Both the position numbers and the translations under genes were made by a program. From NCBI RefSeq assembly GCF_004217545.1, contig NZ_SHKY01000001.1, forward strand, positions 1,116,001 through 1,180,000: a stretch of 64,000 nt of DNA, written 5' to 3'. The DNA is from Krasilnikovia cinnamomea. Lineage in GTDB: Bacteria; Actinomycetota; Actinomycetes; Mycobacteriales; Micromonosporaceae. Below are positions 42,167 through 51,078 of the stretch, in pieces. Positions within the stretch are counted from its first letter, which is position 1, and the number at the start of each line of letters is the position of its first letter. The notes under the pieces were generated by a model. That model had not been told where the DNA came from. It worked only from the letters and a program-made list of their open reading frames with translations, and searched no databases.

Positions 42167-43780
42167 TCAGTACGCCCCCGCGCCGCGCCGGACCGCGATC
42201 GCGGTGCGCAGCAGGATCACCAGGTCGACCGTGAGCGACCAGTTCTCCACGTACCGCAGGTCGAGCCGGATCGAGTCCTCCCAGGAGAGGTCCGAGCGGC
42301 CGCTCACCTGCCACAGCCCGGTCATGCCGGGCTTGACCATCAGCCGCCGGCGCATGTCCTGCGGGTACCGCTCGACCTCCGCGGGCAGCGGCGGGCGCGG
42401 CCCGACCAGCGACATGTCGCCCAGCAGGACGTTGAACAGCTGGGGCAGCTCGTCGAGGGACCAGCGGCGCAGCACCCGGCCGGAACGGGTGACCCGCGGG
42501 TCCCGGCGCATCTTGAACAGCACGCCCGCGCACTCGTTCTGCGCCCGTACGGTGTCGAGCCGCTGCTCGGCGTCGACGTGCATGGTCCGGAACTTGTACA
42601 TCCGGAACGGCTCGCCGCCGCGCCCCACCCGGGTCTGCCGGAAGAACACCGGGCCACCGGTGTCCAGCCTCACCACGAGCGCCACCGCGAGGAACACCGG
42701 GGCGGAGACCAGCAGCAGCACCGCGGCCAGCGACAGGTCGAACACCGACTTGATCAGGCGGCGGCCACCGCCGAGGCGGGGGTGCTCGACGTGCATCATG
42801 GGCAGCCCGTCCACCGGGCGCACGGTGACCCGGTCCCCCGAGGTGTCCACCAGCGACGAGGAGACGATCAGGTCGATGTCGTCGCGTTCCAGCTCCCAGG
42901 CGAGCCGGCGCAGCATGGCGCCGTCGAGCTCCGGGCAGGACAGCACCATCACGGTGTCCGCCCCGGCCGCCGCGGCGCAGTTCGCGGCGGCGGACAGCGC
43001 GCCGTAGACCGGCACCGGCACCGTCGCGGCCGCCGAGGCCAGCTGGCCCTCGGGTACGCAGGCGCCCACGAGCTGCAGGCCGTGGTGGTGCCTGCGGTGC
43101 AGCTGGCGGGTCAGCCGCGCCACCGCGTCGGCGTGACCGAGGGCGAGGACCCGGTGCATGCAGGTGCCGCGCCGGCGGGCCCGGTGCAGCGCCCGGCGCA
43201 GCGCGAACCGGCCCAGCAGCGAGCCGCCCGTGGTGAGCACGAGCACGATGAGCAGGTAGCCGCGGGCGACCCCGGCATGGGTCACGTACGCGGCGAGCGC
43301 CGACCCGGCCGTGAGCCGGCCCGCGGAGCGCAGCACCCGCTGGTACTCCTCGGTGCCGACGAACAGCAGGCGCCGCTCGTACCCGCGGGTCAGCGCGAGG
43401 ATCGCGACCCACACCAGCGGGATGAGTACGGACAGCGCGAGGTACCAGTTCGCGTAGCGGGCGCCCTGGAAGCGCAGCACGAACGCGGCCAGGGTGGCGA
43501 TCAGTGCCGCGCCGACGTCGATGATCAGTAGATATCTGACGTAGCGCGCCTCCCACACCCAGCGGTCGGCGTGCGCCTGCCCGGCGACCCCACCGAGATC
43601 CCTTTCGGTGGTGCCGTAATACGCCGCCGTCGCCGTCGCCGACGGTGGCGGTGTTGTTTCCGCAAATGACGATGTTGCGGCAAATGAAGCTGACGCGGCG
43701 TTGTCCGCCGCGGTATCCGTCGTAGTCACGACGCCCTTGCCTCCAGTGAGACCCCACGCCCACTCGGCATTTTCATGCAC
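42167..43780 (-). CDS. polyprenyl glycosylphosphotransferase (WbaP/CpsE type)
   Basis: A 537-residue initiating enzyme of polysaccharide assembly. Four membrane segments (~80-190) and a CoA-binding-like middle domain are followed by a fifth membrane segment (~345-370) and the catalytic bacterial-sugar-transferase domain: KFRTMHVDAE, RRWSLDELPQLFNVLLGDMSLVGPRPP and VKPGMTGLWQVSGRSDLSWED. It moves a hexose-1-phosphate onto undecaprenyl phosphate. The longest frame starts at GTG 43780. GTG 43729 has GGAGG about 10 nt upstream and may be the true start. It is the first gene of the operon and has a ~420-bp upstream region. Confidence 0.9.
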   Translation of the reverse strand: MHENAEWAWGLTGGKGVVTTTDTAADNAASASFAATSSFAETTPPPSATATAAYYGTTERDLGGVAGQAHADRWVWEARYVRYLLIIDVGAALIATLAAFVLRFQGARYANWYLALSVLIPLVWVAILALTRGYERRLLFVGTEEYQRVLRSAGRLTAGSALAAYVTHAGVARGYLLIVLVLTTGGSLLGRFALRRALHRARRRGTCMHRVLALGHADAVARLTRQLHRRHHHGLQLVGACVPEGQLASAAATVPVPVYGALSAAANCAAAAGADTVMVLSCPELDGAMLRRLAWELERDDIDLIVSSSLVDTSGDRVTVRPVDGLPMMHVEHPRLGGGRRLIKSVFDLSLAAVLLLVSAPVFLAVALVVRLDTGGPVFFRQTRVGRGGEPFRMYKFRTMHVDAEQRLDTVRAQNECAGVLFKMRRDPRVTRSGRVLRRWSLDELPQLFNVLLGDMSLVGPRPPLPAEVERYPQDMRRRLMVKPGMTGLWQVSGRSDLSWEDSIRLDLRYVENWSLTVDLVILLRTAIAVRRGAGAY

Positions 43781-44202
43781 GGCACCAAGACGTCCCCATC
43801 CCTGATCTCCCGCGGAAGTGCGGTTGGTCAGAGGCGGTGACGCCGGACTGTTTCCAGGTGGGAACCCGACCCCTCGATCGCGATTTCGACAAACGACAGG
43901 AGCAATGCGCGGACGCCGATCCCGGGTGACATCCGTGGCATTGCGGATGGACTCACGTCCACGCCGGACAAAATAGCAAGGGCATCGACCCCCGCGGAAG
44001 GCGGAAGCGCTCCCTTACCATCCGCACCGGATTATGCATTGGCGGTTACGATTTGCCCGGCGGTGTGAATCGGGCCACCGCACGGTAGCACAAAAGACAC
44101 CCCAGACAAGGCCTCTGGTACTGCCGATCATCGATGACCCGCATCGACGGCCACGAACCTGCCGGAAGCGGTCCGAGGTCCACCCGATCGGGTGTCAGCG
44201 GG
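43781..44202 (-). promoter_or_regulatory. upstream control region of the exopolysaccharide operon
   Basis: A gap of 422 bp without a gene, clearly less GC-rich than its flanks. Read on the minus strand it has a TATTTT -10 candidate (plus 43970-43975), which would leave a leader of about 190 nt or more. GGAAGCGCTCCC at 44003-44014 is a near-palindrome resembling the CebR-type LacI box. I found no riboswitch that I could name. Confidence 0.5.
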
Positions 44203-44961
44203 TCACTCCCAGCGGAACCAGCGGGCGGCGGCCACCAGGGCACCGGCCGCCCACAGCGCGAGGCTGGCCCAGATCCAGCCGTCCACGGGGGCGCCGCCGG
44301 TGAGGGTGGCGCGCAGCGCGGCGGCGTGCGCGGCCACGGGCAGCAGGAAGTACCCGGCCGGGCCCAGATCCGGGGCGGCGAACATGATCCCGCCCGCGGC
44401 CAGCATCAGCACGTAGATCAGGGTCGCCGCGGCGGTCACCGTCTCGGGCCGCAGCAGGCTGGCCAGCAGCAGCGCCAGACCGCAGTACGCCGCCGTGGCC
44501 AGGGCCGTGACACCGACGGCGGGCAGCACCTGGCCGAGCTGCGGACGCCAGCCCACCGCGACACCCACGACCGCCAGCACCAGCAGCTGCACCGCGACCA
44601 GGCACCACACCGCCGTCGTCTTCGCGGCCAGCAGGCCGGGCCGGGTCAGCGGTGAGGCGCCGAGCCGCTTGAGGACGCCGTAGCCGCGCTCGTAGCCGGT
44701 GGTGATGGCCTGGCCGGTGAAGGCCGTCGACAACACCGTCAGGGCCAGCACGCCGGGCACGACGTAGCCCGGGCGGTCGGCGGCGGGCACATTGGTCGCC
44801 CGGGTCAGGGTGGCGCCGAGCAGGACCAGCAGGGGTACGCCCATCGCCAGCACGACGGCCTCGCCCCGGCGGGCGGTGAGCAGCAGCTCCGTACGGATCT
44901 GGCGGGACAGGACGGCGCGCATCGGCGCGCGGCCCGGTGCCGGTGTGAAGGTTCCCGTCAT
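44203..44961 (-). CDS. ABC-2 type permease (DrrB-like)
   Basis: A 252-residue protein with six membrane segments and the ABC-2 pattern: a cytoplasmic N-terminus with RTELLLTARRGEAVVLAMGVPLLVLL, then ITTGYERGYGVLKRLGASPLTR before segment 3. It forms the channel of an exporter with the ATPase encoded next to it. ATG 44961 has GGGAGG 6 nt upstream. An in-frame GTG at 45006 overlaps the ATPase stop (GTGA) and would add 15 polar residues. The substrate is unknown; a drug or lipid is usual. Confidence 0.85.
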   Translation of the reverse strand: MTGTFTPAPGRAPMRAVLSRQIRTELLLTARRGEAVVLAMGVPLLVLLGATLTRATNVPAADRPGYVVPGVLALTVLSTAFTGQAITTGYERGYGVLKRLGASPLTRPGLLAAKTTAVWCLVAVQLLVLAVVGVAVGWRPQLGQVLPAVGVTALATAAYCGLALLLASLLRPETVTAAATLIYVLMLAAGGIMFAAPDLGPAGYFLLPVAAHAAALRATLTGGAPVDGWIWASLALWAAGALVAAARWFRWE

Positions 44962-45002
44962 CGCTGGCCTCCCTGTGCTGTCCACCGGCTGACCTGCGCC
45001 GT

Positions 45003-45923
45003 TCACCGGCTGGCCCCGGCCGTGAGGGCCAGGTAGACGTCTTCGAGCGTGCGCCGCCGGGTGTCGACGCTGGTCACCTGGGCGCCCTGCGCGGCGAACC
45101 AGGCCAGCACCCGCGCCAGGGCGTCGGTGTGCAGCGGGCCGGCGAGCGCGTACTCACCGGGCGAGGCTTCGGTGACCGTGACGCCGTCCAGCCGGGCGGC
45201 CAGGTCGCCGACCGGCAGCCCGGGGTCGGCGCGGACCTGCAGCAGGTCGATGCCGGCGGCGGCGGTGAGCTCGGCCGGGGTGCCCGTGGCGGCGACCACC
45301 CCCGACCGCATGATCACGACGTGGTCGGCGAGCCGTTCGGCCTCGTCGAGCAGGTGCGTGGTGAGCAGGACCGTGACGCCGTCCGCGCGCAGCTCCTCGA
45401 CCAGCCCCCACGTGGTGTGCCGGGCCTCGGTGTCCATGCCCGCGGTCGGCTCGTCCAGGAAGACCAGCTCGGGGCGACCCACCAGGGCGACCGCGAGGGC
45501 CAGGCGCTGCTGTTCGCCGCCGGAGAGGCGCCGGAACGTCGTACGGGCCACCCGGCGCAGGCCCAGCCGGTCCAGCAGCATCCCGGTGTCCAGCGGCCGC
45601 GCCGCGAAGGAGGCGAACAGCTGGAGGATCTCGCCCGCGGTGGCCCAGGGGTACATCCCGCCGGACTGCAGCATGATGCCGAGCCGGGGCATGAGCGCGT
45701 CGTGGTCGGCGACGGGGTCCAGCCCGAGCACGCGCACGGTGCCCGCGTCCGGGCTGCGGAAGCCCTCGCACACCTGCAGCAGGCTGGTCTTGCCGGCGCC
45801 GTTGTTGCCGAGCAGCGCCAGCACCGCGCCACGCGCGACGGCCAGCGACACCCCGCCGACCGCGGTGCGGGTGCCGTACCGGATCACCAGATCCCGCACC
45901 ACCACGGCGTCTTCGTCGCCCAT
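45003..45923 (-). CDS. ABC transporter ATPase (DrrA-like)
   Basis: A 306-residue ATPase: Walker [10 protein letters not shown] (39-47), signature LSGGEQQR (133-140), Walker [13 protein letters not shown] (153-164), then a C-terminal regulatory extension (~215-306) typical of drug-exporting ATPases of the DrrA/CcmA class. GGAGGG lies 5 nt before ATG 45923. It is the first gene of a two-gene minus-strand operon with the permease. RNase HI is divergent on the other side. Confidence 0.9.
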   Translation of the reverse strand: MGDEDAVVVRDLVIRYGTRTAVGGVSLAVARGAVLALLGNNGAGKTSLLQVCEGFRSPDAGTVRVLGLDPVADHDALMPRLGIMLQSGGMYPWATAGEILQLFASFAARPLDTGMLLDRLGLRRVARTTFRRLSGGEQQRLALAVALVGRPELVFLDEPTAGMDTEARHTTWGLVEELRADGVTVLLTTHLLDEAERLADHVVIMRSGVVAATGTPAELTAAAGIDLLQVRADPGLPVGDLAARLDGVTVTEASPGEYALAGPLHTDALARVLAWFAAQGAQVTSVDTRRRTLEDVYLALTAGASR

Positions 45924-46035
45924 GTCAACCCTCCGTCGGATTCGCCGCGGCAACGATACCGAGCCCGCCGGTGTGCTCGCGGTCACCGCCGGTACCGGTG
46001 CCCACCGGGTATGCGGGACGGTCCCCGCCGCTCGG

Positions 46036-46041
46036 TATCGT
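46036..46041 (+). promoter_or_regulatory. -10 element of a probable leaderless rnhA transcript
   Basis: TATCGT lies 6 nt before GTG 46048 with no ribosome site between. Confidence 0.5.
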
Positions 46042-46047
46042 GCCCGC

Positions 46048-46524
46048 GTGACCGACAACAGCGCCGTGGTGGAGATCTACACCGATGGGGCGTGCGTCCC
46101 GAATCCAGGCCCGGGCGGGTGGGGTGCCGTGCTGCGCTACGGCACCGCCGAGAAGGACCTGTGCGGCGGCGAGGCCACCCCCACCACGAACAACCGGATG
46201 GAGCTGACGGCCCCGATCCGGGCGCTGGAGAGCCTGACCCGGGCGCCGCTGACCGTCCTGCTGTACACCGACAGCATCTACGTCCGCGACGGCATCACGA
46301 AGTGGTTGCCGCGGTGGCGGGCCAACGGCTGGCTGACGTCCGCCCGGCAGCCGGTCAAGAACGTCGACCTGTGGCAGCTGCTGGACGCGGCCGTGCGGCG
46401 CCACGACGTGCGGTGGCACTGGGTGAAGGGCCACAACGGCCACCCGGAGAACGAGCGCGCCGACCGCCTCGCCGCCCGCGGCCTGCAGGAGGCTCTCAGC
46501 GCGGCACGCGCAAGCGCCGGCTGA
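46048..46524 (+). CDS. rnhA: ribonuclease HI
   Basis: A 158-residue enzyme that cuts RNA in RNA-DNA hybrids. The catalytic DEDD residues are all present: Asp13 (YTDGA), Glu52 (NRMEL), Asp75 (LYTDS) and Asp139 (NERAD), plus His129 in VKGHNGH. The length is that of a single-domain bacterial RNase HI, without the extra domains some actinobacteria add. The GTG start is preceded by a TATCGT -10 element at 6 nt. It is followed by a 20-bp tandem repeat and a convergent small gene. Confidence 0.95.
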   Translation: MTDNSAVVEIYTDGACVPNPGPGGWGAVLRYGTAEKDLCGGEATPTTNNRMELTAPIRALESLTRAPLTVLLYTDSIYVRDGITKWLPRWRANGWLTSARQPVKNVDLWQLLDAAVRRHDVRWHWVKGHNGHPENERADRLAARGLQEALSAARASAG

Positions 46525-46542
46525 CCCGCCGGCCGGCCTCGG

Positions 46543-46602
46543 GGGGCGGATGAGCGGCTCATGGGGCGGGTGAGCGGCTCAGCGGGCGGGTGAGCGGCTC
46601 AG
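46543..46602. repeat. three 20-bp tandem repeats between convergent genes
   Basis: Units at 46543-46562, 46563-46582 and 46583-46602 share GGGCGGGTGAGCGGCTCA. The first differs at one or two places. TGAGCGGCTCA is itself near-palindromic, so each unit could form a small hairpin; together they may terminate both genes. Confidence 0.85.
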
Positions 46603-47057
46603 GACGAGCGGGGCTTCGGCACGGTGATGCGGGTCGTGGGGCGCGCCGCGACCTCCGCGTCGACGCCACCACCGGCGCCGTGCACCTTGGCGCGGGCCAC
46701 CCGGTCGGCCGGCAGCCGGTACGTCGGGGCCTGGACCAGCTCGTCCGGCACCTGATGACGGCCGGAGGGCCCGGCGGCCGGCAGGGGTTCCGCCGAGCCC
46801 TCCACCACCGCGGGCGGCGGCACGATCACCGCGGCCGAGGCGCTGATCGCGGTCCGATCGCCGCGTCGCGGCGCCATGATGCGTGCGGCCAGGCTGAACA
46901 CGCTGCGGGTGGCCGTGTCGTACCCGTCGCGGAACGCCTCGTCGCGGTCCAGCCCCGTCCGGTACCACTGGTGCAGGCGGCCGGCCGCGTACCCGGTGCA
47001 CGCGATGAAGGCGGCCAGCAGCGTCAGGAGCAGAGTGGAGTTTCCGGGGGCGGTCAT
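46599..47057 (-). CDS. small membrane-anchored protein, unknown
   Basis: A 152-residue protein with one N-terminal membrane segment (residues ~8-26, TLLLTLLAAFIACTGYAAG), a basic/acidic stretch (RLHQWYRTGLDRDEAFRDGYDTATRSVFSLAARIM) and a long proline/alanine-rich cytoplasmic tail. I do not recognise the family. ATG 47057 lacks a ribosome site, but CAGAAT ends 7 nt before it on this strand, which fits a leaderless message. It is convergent with rnhA. Confidence 0.6.
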   Translation of the reverse strand: MTAPGNSTLLLTLLAAFIACTGYAAGRLHQWYRTGLDRDEAFRDGYDTATRSVFSLAARIMAPRRGDRTAISASAAVIVPPPAVVEGSAEPLPAAGPSGRHQVPDELVQAPTYRLPADRVARAKVHGAGGGVDAEVAARPTTRITVPKPRSS

Positions 47058-47064
47058 GCGACAG

Positions 47065-47070
47065 ATTCTG
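47065..47070 (-). promoter_or_regulatory. -10 element of a probable leaderless transcript
   Basis: CAGAAT on the minus strand, 7 nt before ATG 47057. Confidence 0.4.
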
Positions 47071-47202
47071 GCCAATGGGATAGACCGCAAGCTATGGCCC
47101 GTTTGACGTACCCCGATCGACGTACCGCTCTGCGCCCCGGGGCGTACGGGGCCTCGCCCGGGTGGCGCCCGACGCCCATCAGGCGCCGCCCGGACGAGGG
47201 CT

Positions 47203-48297
47203 TCAGGCCACGACGGGCGGCACGGCGACCGGCGTCGCACGCCGGGTACGCCGCCGCCGCACGAACGGCGAGATGCGGGGACGGCGACGCGCGGCGAGGT
47301 CCTCCACCCAGCCGAGCGAGAGCACACAGACCACGAGCATGGCCATGGCGATCGCGAAGTCTGCCAGATACTGCAGCGTCTCGTTCGGGATCTCCCAGAG
47401 CCTGAGCGGGACGATCAGGGCGACCGCGACGGTGATGGCGACGTTGTGCCACAGATAGATGGTGACCGCGCGGTTGTTCACCATGGACACGAAGCTGTCC
47501 ACCGGGCGGGCGCGGGTCAGCCAGTCCATCCGCGGCGCCCAGCGCAGCAGCGCCAGGACGAAGCCGATGGAGTAGACCGCGTACGCCACGGGCAGGTCGG
47601 CCATGTTGACGCCGTGCTCGCCCGGGTGGGTGTACGCCCAGGTCAGCGCGCCCGCCACGCAGACCACGGCGATGCCCAGGACGACGGGGGTACGCAGCCG
47701 GGCCAGGTCACCCTCGCGGTGCGCCATGCCGAGCACCCAGCAGGAGCCGAACCCGAGGACGTTCAGCAGCACCCAGAAGACCGTCGCGCCGACGATGTCC
47801 GGGTACGCCATCAGCAGCATGAGCGCGACCAGCGGCAGCAGCACGGTGGGCAGGTTCCAGCGGCGGTAGAGCTTGAGCAGCACCGGCGAGAGCAGCACCA
47901 GCCACAGGTAGGTGACCAGGTACCAGAGGACGCCGGCGGCGGGGTAGCCGAACTCGCTGGACGGCGGGTCGGCGATGGGGAACGCCCACAGCAGCAGGCG
48001 CGGCCAGGACGGGCGGTCCGGCCAGCCGTGGTGGATCATGACCGGCACGGCGATGAGTCCCATCACCCACAGTGCTGGTAAAAGGCGGCGCAGACGGTTA
48101 CGTACGGCCCGGGGTGCGTTGCGGTCGAGGGACTTGACCATGAGCGAGCCGCCGAGCGCGAACATCACCCCCATGGACGGGAAGATCAGCTCGAACGCGG
48201 CGACCGGATAGGCGTGGAACAGAACGACCCGGATGATGGCAACTGCACGGAGAGTGTCGAAGTACCTGTCTCGGCCGGCTTTCTTACCGTCCGCCAC
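47203..48297 (-). CDS. acyltransferase 3 family membrane protein
   Basis: A 364-residue protein with about ten membrane segments. RYFDTLRAVAIIRVVLFHAYP near the N-terminus holds the conserved Arg and His28 of the OafA/NodX acyltransferase family, and NRAVTIYLWHN near the end is also typical. It transfers an acyl group, often acetyl, to a sugar or lipid at the membrane. GTG 48297 has GGAGG a few bases upstream. The 247-bp gap to the divergent LacI gene carries both promoters. It could modify the nearby exopolysaccharide, but it is about 4 kb away and not in that operon. Confidence 0.82.
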   Translation of the reverse strand: MADGKKAGRDRYFDTLRAVAIIRVVLFHAYPVAAFELIFPSMGVMFALGGSLMVKSLDRNAPRAVRNRLRRLLPALWVMGLIAVPVMIHHGWPDRPSWPRLLLWAFPIADPPSSEFGYPAAGVLWYLVTYLWLVLLSPVLLKLYRRWNLPTVLLPLVALMLLMAYPDIVGATVFWVLLNVLGFGSCWVLGMAHREGDLARLRTPVVLGIAVVCVAGALTWAYTHPGEHGVNMADLPVAYAVYSIGFVLALLRWAPRMDWLTRARPVDSFVSMVNNRAVTIYLWHNVAITVAVALIVPLRLWEIPNETLQYLADFAIAMAMLVVCVLSLGWVEDLAARRRPRISPFVRRRRTRRATPVAVPPVVA

Positions 48298-48544
48298 AAC
48301 GCCTCCAGCTGCTCGTACTGTGGGTGACCACCCCGCGTGGCAGCTACAAAACGTAGTGTTCTGCACAACCTTCGCGGAGTCCCCGAACGGCCAGTTCCGG
48401 GCACTGATTCGGCGGACGATCAGGTACCTCCGCCGAACGGGAGCGCCGGTCGATGCGGTGGAGCGCGACCCACGGCCGGACATCGATGCCATACTTGCGA
48501 CCTCGATCGACGCCCGCATGCCCGCCAGCACAGTACGGAGCGCC

Positions 48545-49573
48545 ATGTCCGCACCCGGGTCCGCCGACGGGCAGGCCGTACGGCGGCCGACCCTGACCCA
48601 GGTGGCCGCGCTCGCCGGCGTCAGCCTGAAGACCGCGTCCCGGGCGCTCAACGGTGAACCGAACGTCGCCGAGACCACCGGCGAGCGGGTACGCGCCGCC
48701 GCCGACCAGCTCGGCTACCGGCTCAACGGCATCGCCCGTGAGTTGCGCCGGGGCGCCACGTCGGCGCTCGTGGGCCTGATCAGCGGCGACCTCACCAACC
48801 CGTTCTACTCGGCGGTGGCCAGCGGCATCGAACGCGAGCTGCGCCAGCACGGCCTGCAGCTCGTGACCGCCAACAACGACGAGGACGCCGAACGCGAACG
48901 CGCCCTCGTCGACGCGTTCCTGGAACGCCGGGTGCGGGCGCTGCTGATCGTGCCCAGCGGCACCGACCACGGGTACCTGGCGATCGAGGGCACCCGCGGG
49001 GTGCCGTTCGTCTTCCTCGACCGGCCGCCGGTCGGCATGGCCGCCGACACCGTGGTCATCGACAACCACGGTGGCGCCCGCGCCGCCGCGCTGCACCTGC
49101 TGGCCGGTGGTCACCGGCGGGTCGCGCTGGTCGCCGACCTGGCCCGGATGGCGCCGCAGCGGGGACGCATCGACGGCTTCGTCGAGGCGATGGCGGAGGC
49201 CGGCAACGACGAGTGGCGGCCGTATCTGCGCACGGATGTGCACGACGTACGGCAGGCGGAGCGCACGGTCCGCGAGCTGCTGGCGACGGACCCGGCGCCG
49301 ACCGCGGTGTTCACCACGAACAACCGGCTGACCACGGGTGCGCTGCGGGCGTTGCGGGGGCATCCGCGCCCGCCGGCGCTGATCGGTTTCGACGACTTCG
49401 ACCTGGCCGATGTGGTCGGTACGACCGTGGTCGCCCACGACGCGATGGCGCTGGGCCGCTCGGCGGCCCGGCTGGCGCAGGAGCGCATCGGCGGGCACGA
49501 GGGCCCGGCCCGCACGATCGTCGTCGCGACGTCGGTGATCGCCCGCGGTTCCGGCGAGCGCCCCCCGAACTGA
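48545..49573 (+). CDS. LacI family regulator of the sugar importer
   Basis: A 342-residue protein. The helix-turn-helix (residues ~16-37, LTQVAALAGVSLKTASRALN) and hinge (IARELRRGA) are followed by an effector domain (ALVGLISGDLTNPFYSAVASGIE, LIVPSGTDH, VIDNHGGARAAALHLL, GHRRVALVADL, ALIGFDDFDLADVVG). ATG 48545 has GGAG upstream; an in-frame ATG at 48518 is possible. It is followed at 168 bp by a sugar ABC importer whose upstream region contains the palindrome TGACAACGATGTCA. A perfect version of the same site lies before the GH92 gene, so both are likely targets. Confidence 0.9.
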   Translation: MSAPGSADGQAVRRPTLTQVAALAGVSLKTASRALNGEPNVAETTGERVRAAADQLGYRLNGIARELRRGATSALVGLISGDLTNPFYSAVASGIERELRQHGLQLVTANNDEDAERERALVDAFLERRVRALLIVPSGTDHGYLAIEGTRGVPFVFLDRPPVGMAADTVVIDNHGGARAAALHLLAGGHRRVALVADLARMAPQRGRIDGFVEAMAEAGNDEWRPYLRTDVHDVRQAERTVRELLATDPAPTAVFTTNNRLTTGALRALRGHPRPPALIGFDDFDLADVVGTTVVAHDAMALGRSAARLAQERIGGHEGPARTIVVATSVIARGSGERPPN

Positions 49574-49703
49574 CCGCCGACTCCCGGCTCCGGGGACGGA
49601 CACACTCGCAATCCGAGTCGAACAAGACCGCTCACGTTACAACACGGATACAAGCGCTGACCTGCGATTGACACCCCTGATTGGAAGGAGCAGCGTATTC
49701 GCC

Positions 49704-49725
49704 GTTGTCTGTGACAACGATGTCA
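49704..49725 (+). promoter_or_regulatory. LacI-type operator before the sugar importer
   Basis: Two overlapping palindromes: GTTGTC-TGT-GACAAC (49704-49718) and TGACAACGATGTCA (49712-49725, 12 of 14 positions symmetric). They lie 17-38 bp before the start codon, downstream of a TTGACA (49668-49673) that may be the -35 element. Confidence 0.75.
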
Positions 49726-49741
49726 AAGATTGGGGAGGACC

Positions 49742-51007
49742 ATGGGCTTTACGCGACGGGCCGCGGTGGCCGTAGTGGGCGTCGCCGCCCTACTCACGGC
49801 ATCCGCGTGCGGAGGCAGCGACAGCGACGGCGGCACCGGATCCAAGAACGTCGAAGTGTTCACCTGGTGGGCGGACGGGGGCGAGAAGGCCGGACTCGAC
49901 GGCCTCGTCGGCGTCTTCGGCACCGCCTGTGCGGGCCAGACCTTCCAGAACGGCGCGGTGGCCGGCGGCGCCGGCGCCAACGCCAAGTCCGTGCTTGCGT
50001 CCCGCCTGCAGCAGAACGACCCGCCGGACACGTTCCAGGCACACGCGGGCGCCGAGCTGCTCGACTACATCAACGCGGGCCAGGTCGAGGACATCAGCGC
50101 CGACTACGACGGCTGGGGCCTGAAGCAGGCGTTCCCGGCGGGCCTGATCGGCAACCTCACCGTCGACGGCAAGATCTACTCGGTGCCGGCGAACATCCAC
50201 CGCGCCAACGTCGTGTGGAGCAACAAGAAGGTGCTCTCCGGCGCCGGCATCACCGCCGACCCCAAGGACCTCACCGAGTTCTTCGCCGCCCTCGACAAGC
50301 TCAAGGCCAAGGGCGTCAAGGCGCCGCTGGCGCTCGGCAAGGACTGGACGCAGCTCATGCTGTTCGAATCCGTGCTGATCTCGGACCTCGGCGCGGAGAA
50401 GTTCACCGGCCTGTGGCAGGGCAAGACGGACTGGAACGACGCCAGCGTCACCAAGGCCATCGCCGACTTCCAGCGGCTGCAGACCTACTCCAACAGCGAC
50501 CGGGACGCCCTCGACTGGACCGACGCCGAGAAGCTGGTGATGGACGGCAAGGCCGGCTACCAGCTGATGGGCGACTGGGAGGCCGCCGACCTCGACGCCA
50601 AGGGCTTCAAGGACTACGGCTGGTTCACCTTCCCGGGCAACGGCACCACCTTCCAGTGGCTGGCCGACTCGTTCGTGCTGCCCAAGGGCGCCAAGAACCC
50701 CGACGGCACCAAGTGCTGGCTGAAGACGGTCGGCAGCGCGGACGGGCAGAAGGCCTTCAACACCAAGAAGGGCTCCATCCCGGCCCGGACCGACGCCAAC
50801 CCGGCGGACTACCCGAAGTACCAGCAGTCCGCCATGGCCGACTGGAAGTCCGCCACCCAGGTACCGTCCTGCGCCCACGGCTCCGCCTGCTCGCAGGGCT
50901 GGCAGCAGGCGGCCAACTCGGCGCTCGGCGCCTTCTCCACCAACCAGGACGCCGCCGCACTGCAGAAGGCGCTCGCCGCCGCGGCGCAGCAGTACGCCGG
51001 CAAGTAA
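49742..51007 (+). CDS. sugar ABC transporter substrate-binding lipoprotein
   Basis: A 421-residue lipoprotein. The signal peptide ends in LTASAC, the lipobox with Cys23. The mature part belongs to the family 1 extracellular sugar-binding proteins (VEVFTWWADGGEKAGLDGL, NDPPDTFQAHAG, YSVPANIHRANVVWSNKKVL, AGYQLMGDWEAADL), close to the glucose/mannose-binding type. GGGGAGGA stands right before ATG 49742. A 15-bp-stem hairpin separates it from the permease genes, which would keep the binding protein in excess. Confidence 0.9.
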   Translation: MGFTRRAAVAVVGVAALLTASACGGSDSDGGTGSKNVEVFTWWADGGEKAGLDGLVGVFGTACAGQTFQNGAVAGGAGANAKSVLASRLQQNDPPDTFQAHAGAELLDYINAGQVEDISADYDGWGLKQAFPAGLIGNLTVDGKIYSVPANIHRANVVWSNKKVLSGAGITADPKDLTEFFAALDKLKAKGVKAPLALGKDWTQLMLFESVLISDLGAEKFTGLWQGKTDWNDASVTKAIADFQRLQTYSNSDRDALDWTDAEKLVMDGKAGYQLMGDWEAADLDAKGFKDYGWFTFPGNGTTFQWLADSFVLPKGAKNPDGTKCWLKTVGSADGQKAFNTKKGSIPARTDANPADYPKYQQSAMADWKSATQVPSCAHGSACSQGWQQAANSALGAFSTNQDAAALQKALAAAAQQYAGK

Positions 51008-51015
51008 CGAGACCG

Positions 51016-51050
51016 CGACGGCGGGGCGGCTGGCGGCCGCCCCGCCGTCG
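51016..51050 (+). terminator. attenuator hairpin between binding-protein and permease genes
   Basis: A perfect 15-bp stem, CGACGGCGGGGCGGC / GCCGCCCCGCCGTCG, with loop TGGCG, 9 bp after the stop of the binding-protein gene and inside the operon. Confidence 0.8.
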
Positions 51051-51078
51051 CACCCTTGAACCACCACGAAGGAGCCCG

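Noticed and set aside
30394..43780. Antibiotic biosynthesis cluster
   Set aside because: There are no PKS, NRPS or terpene enzymes. The gene set is that of polysaccharide assembly.
44203..45923. The ABC-2 exporter as the polysaccharide exporter
   Set aside because: It resembles DrrAB drug pumps rather than Wzm/Wzt, it is not in the operon, and a Wzx-type flippase is already present.
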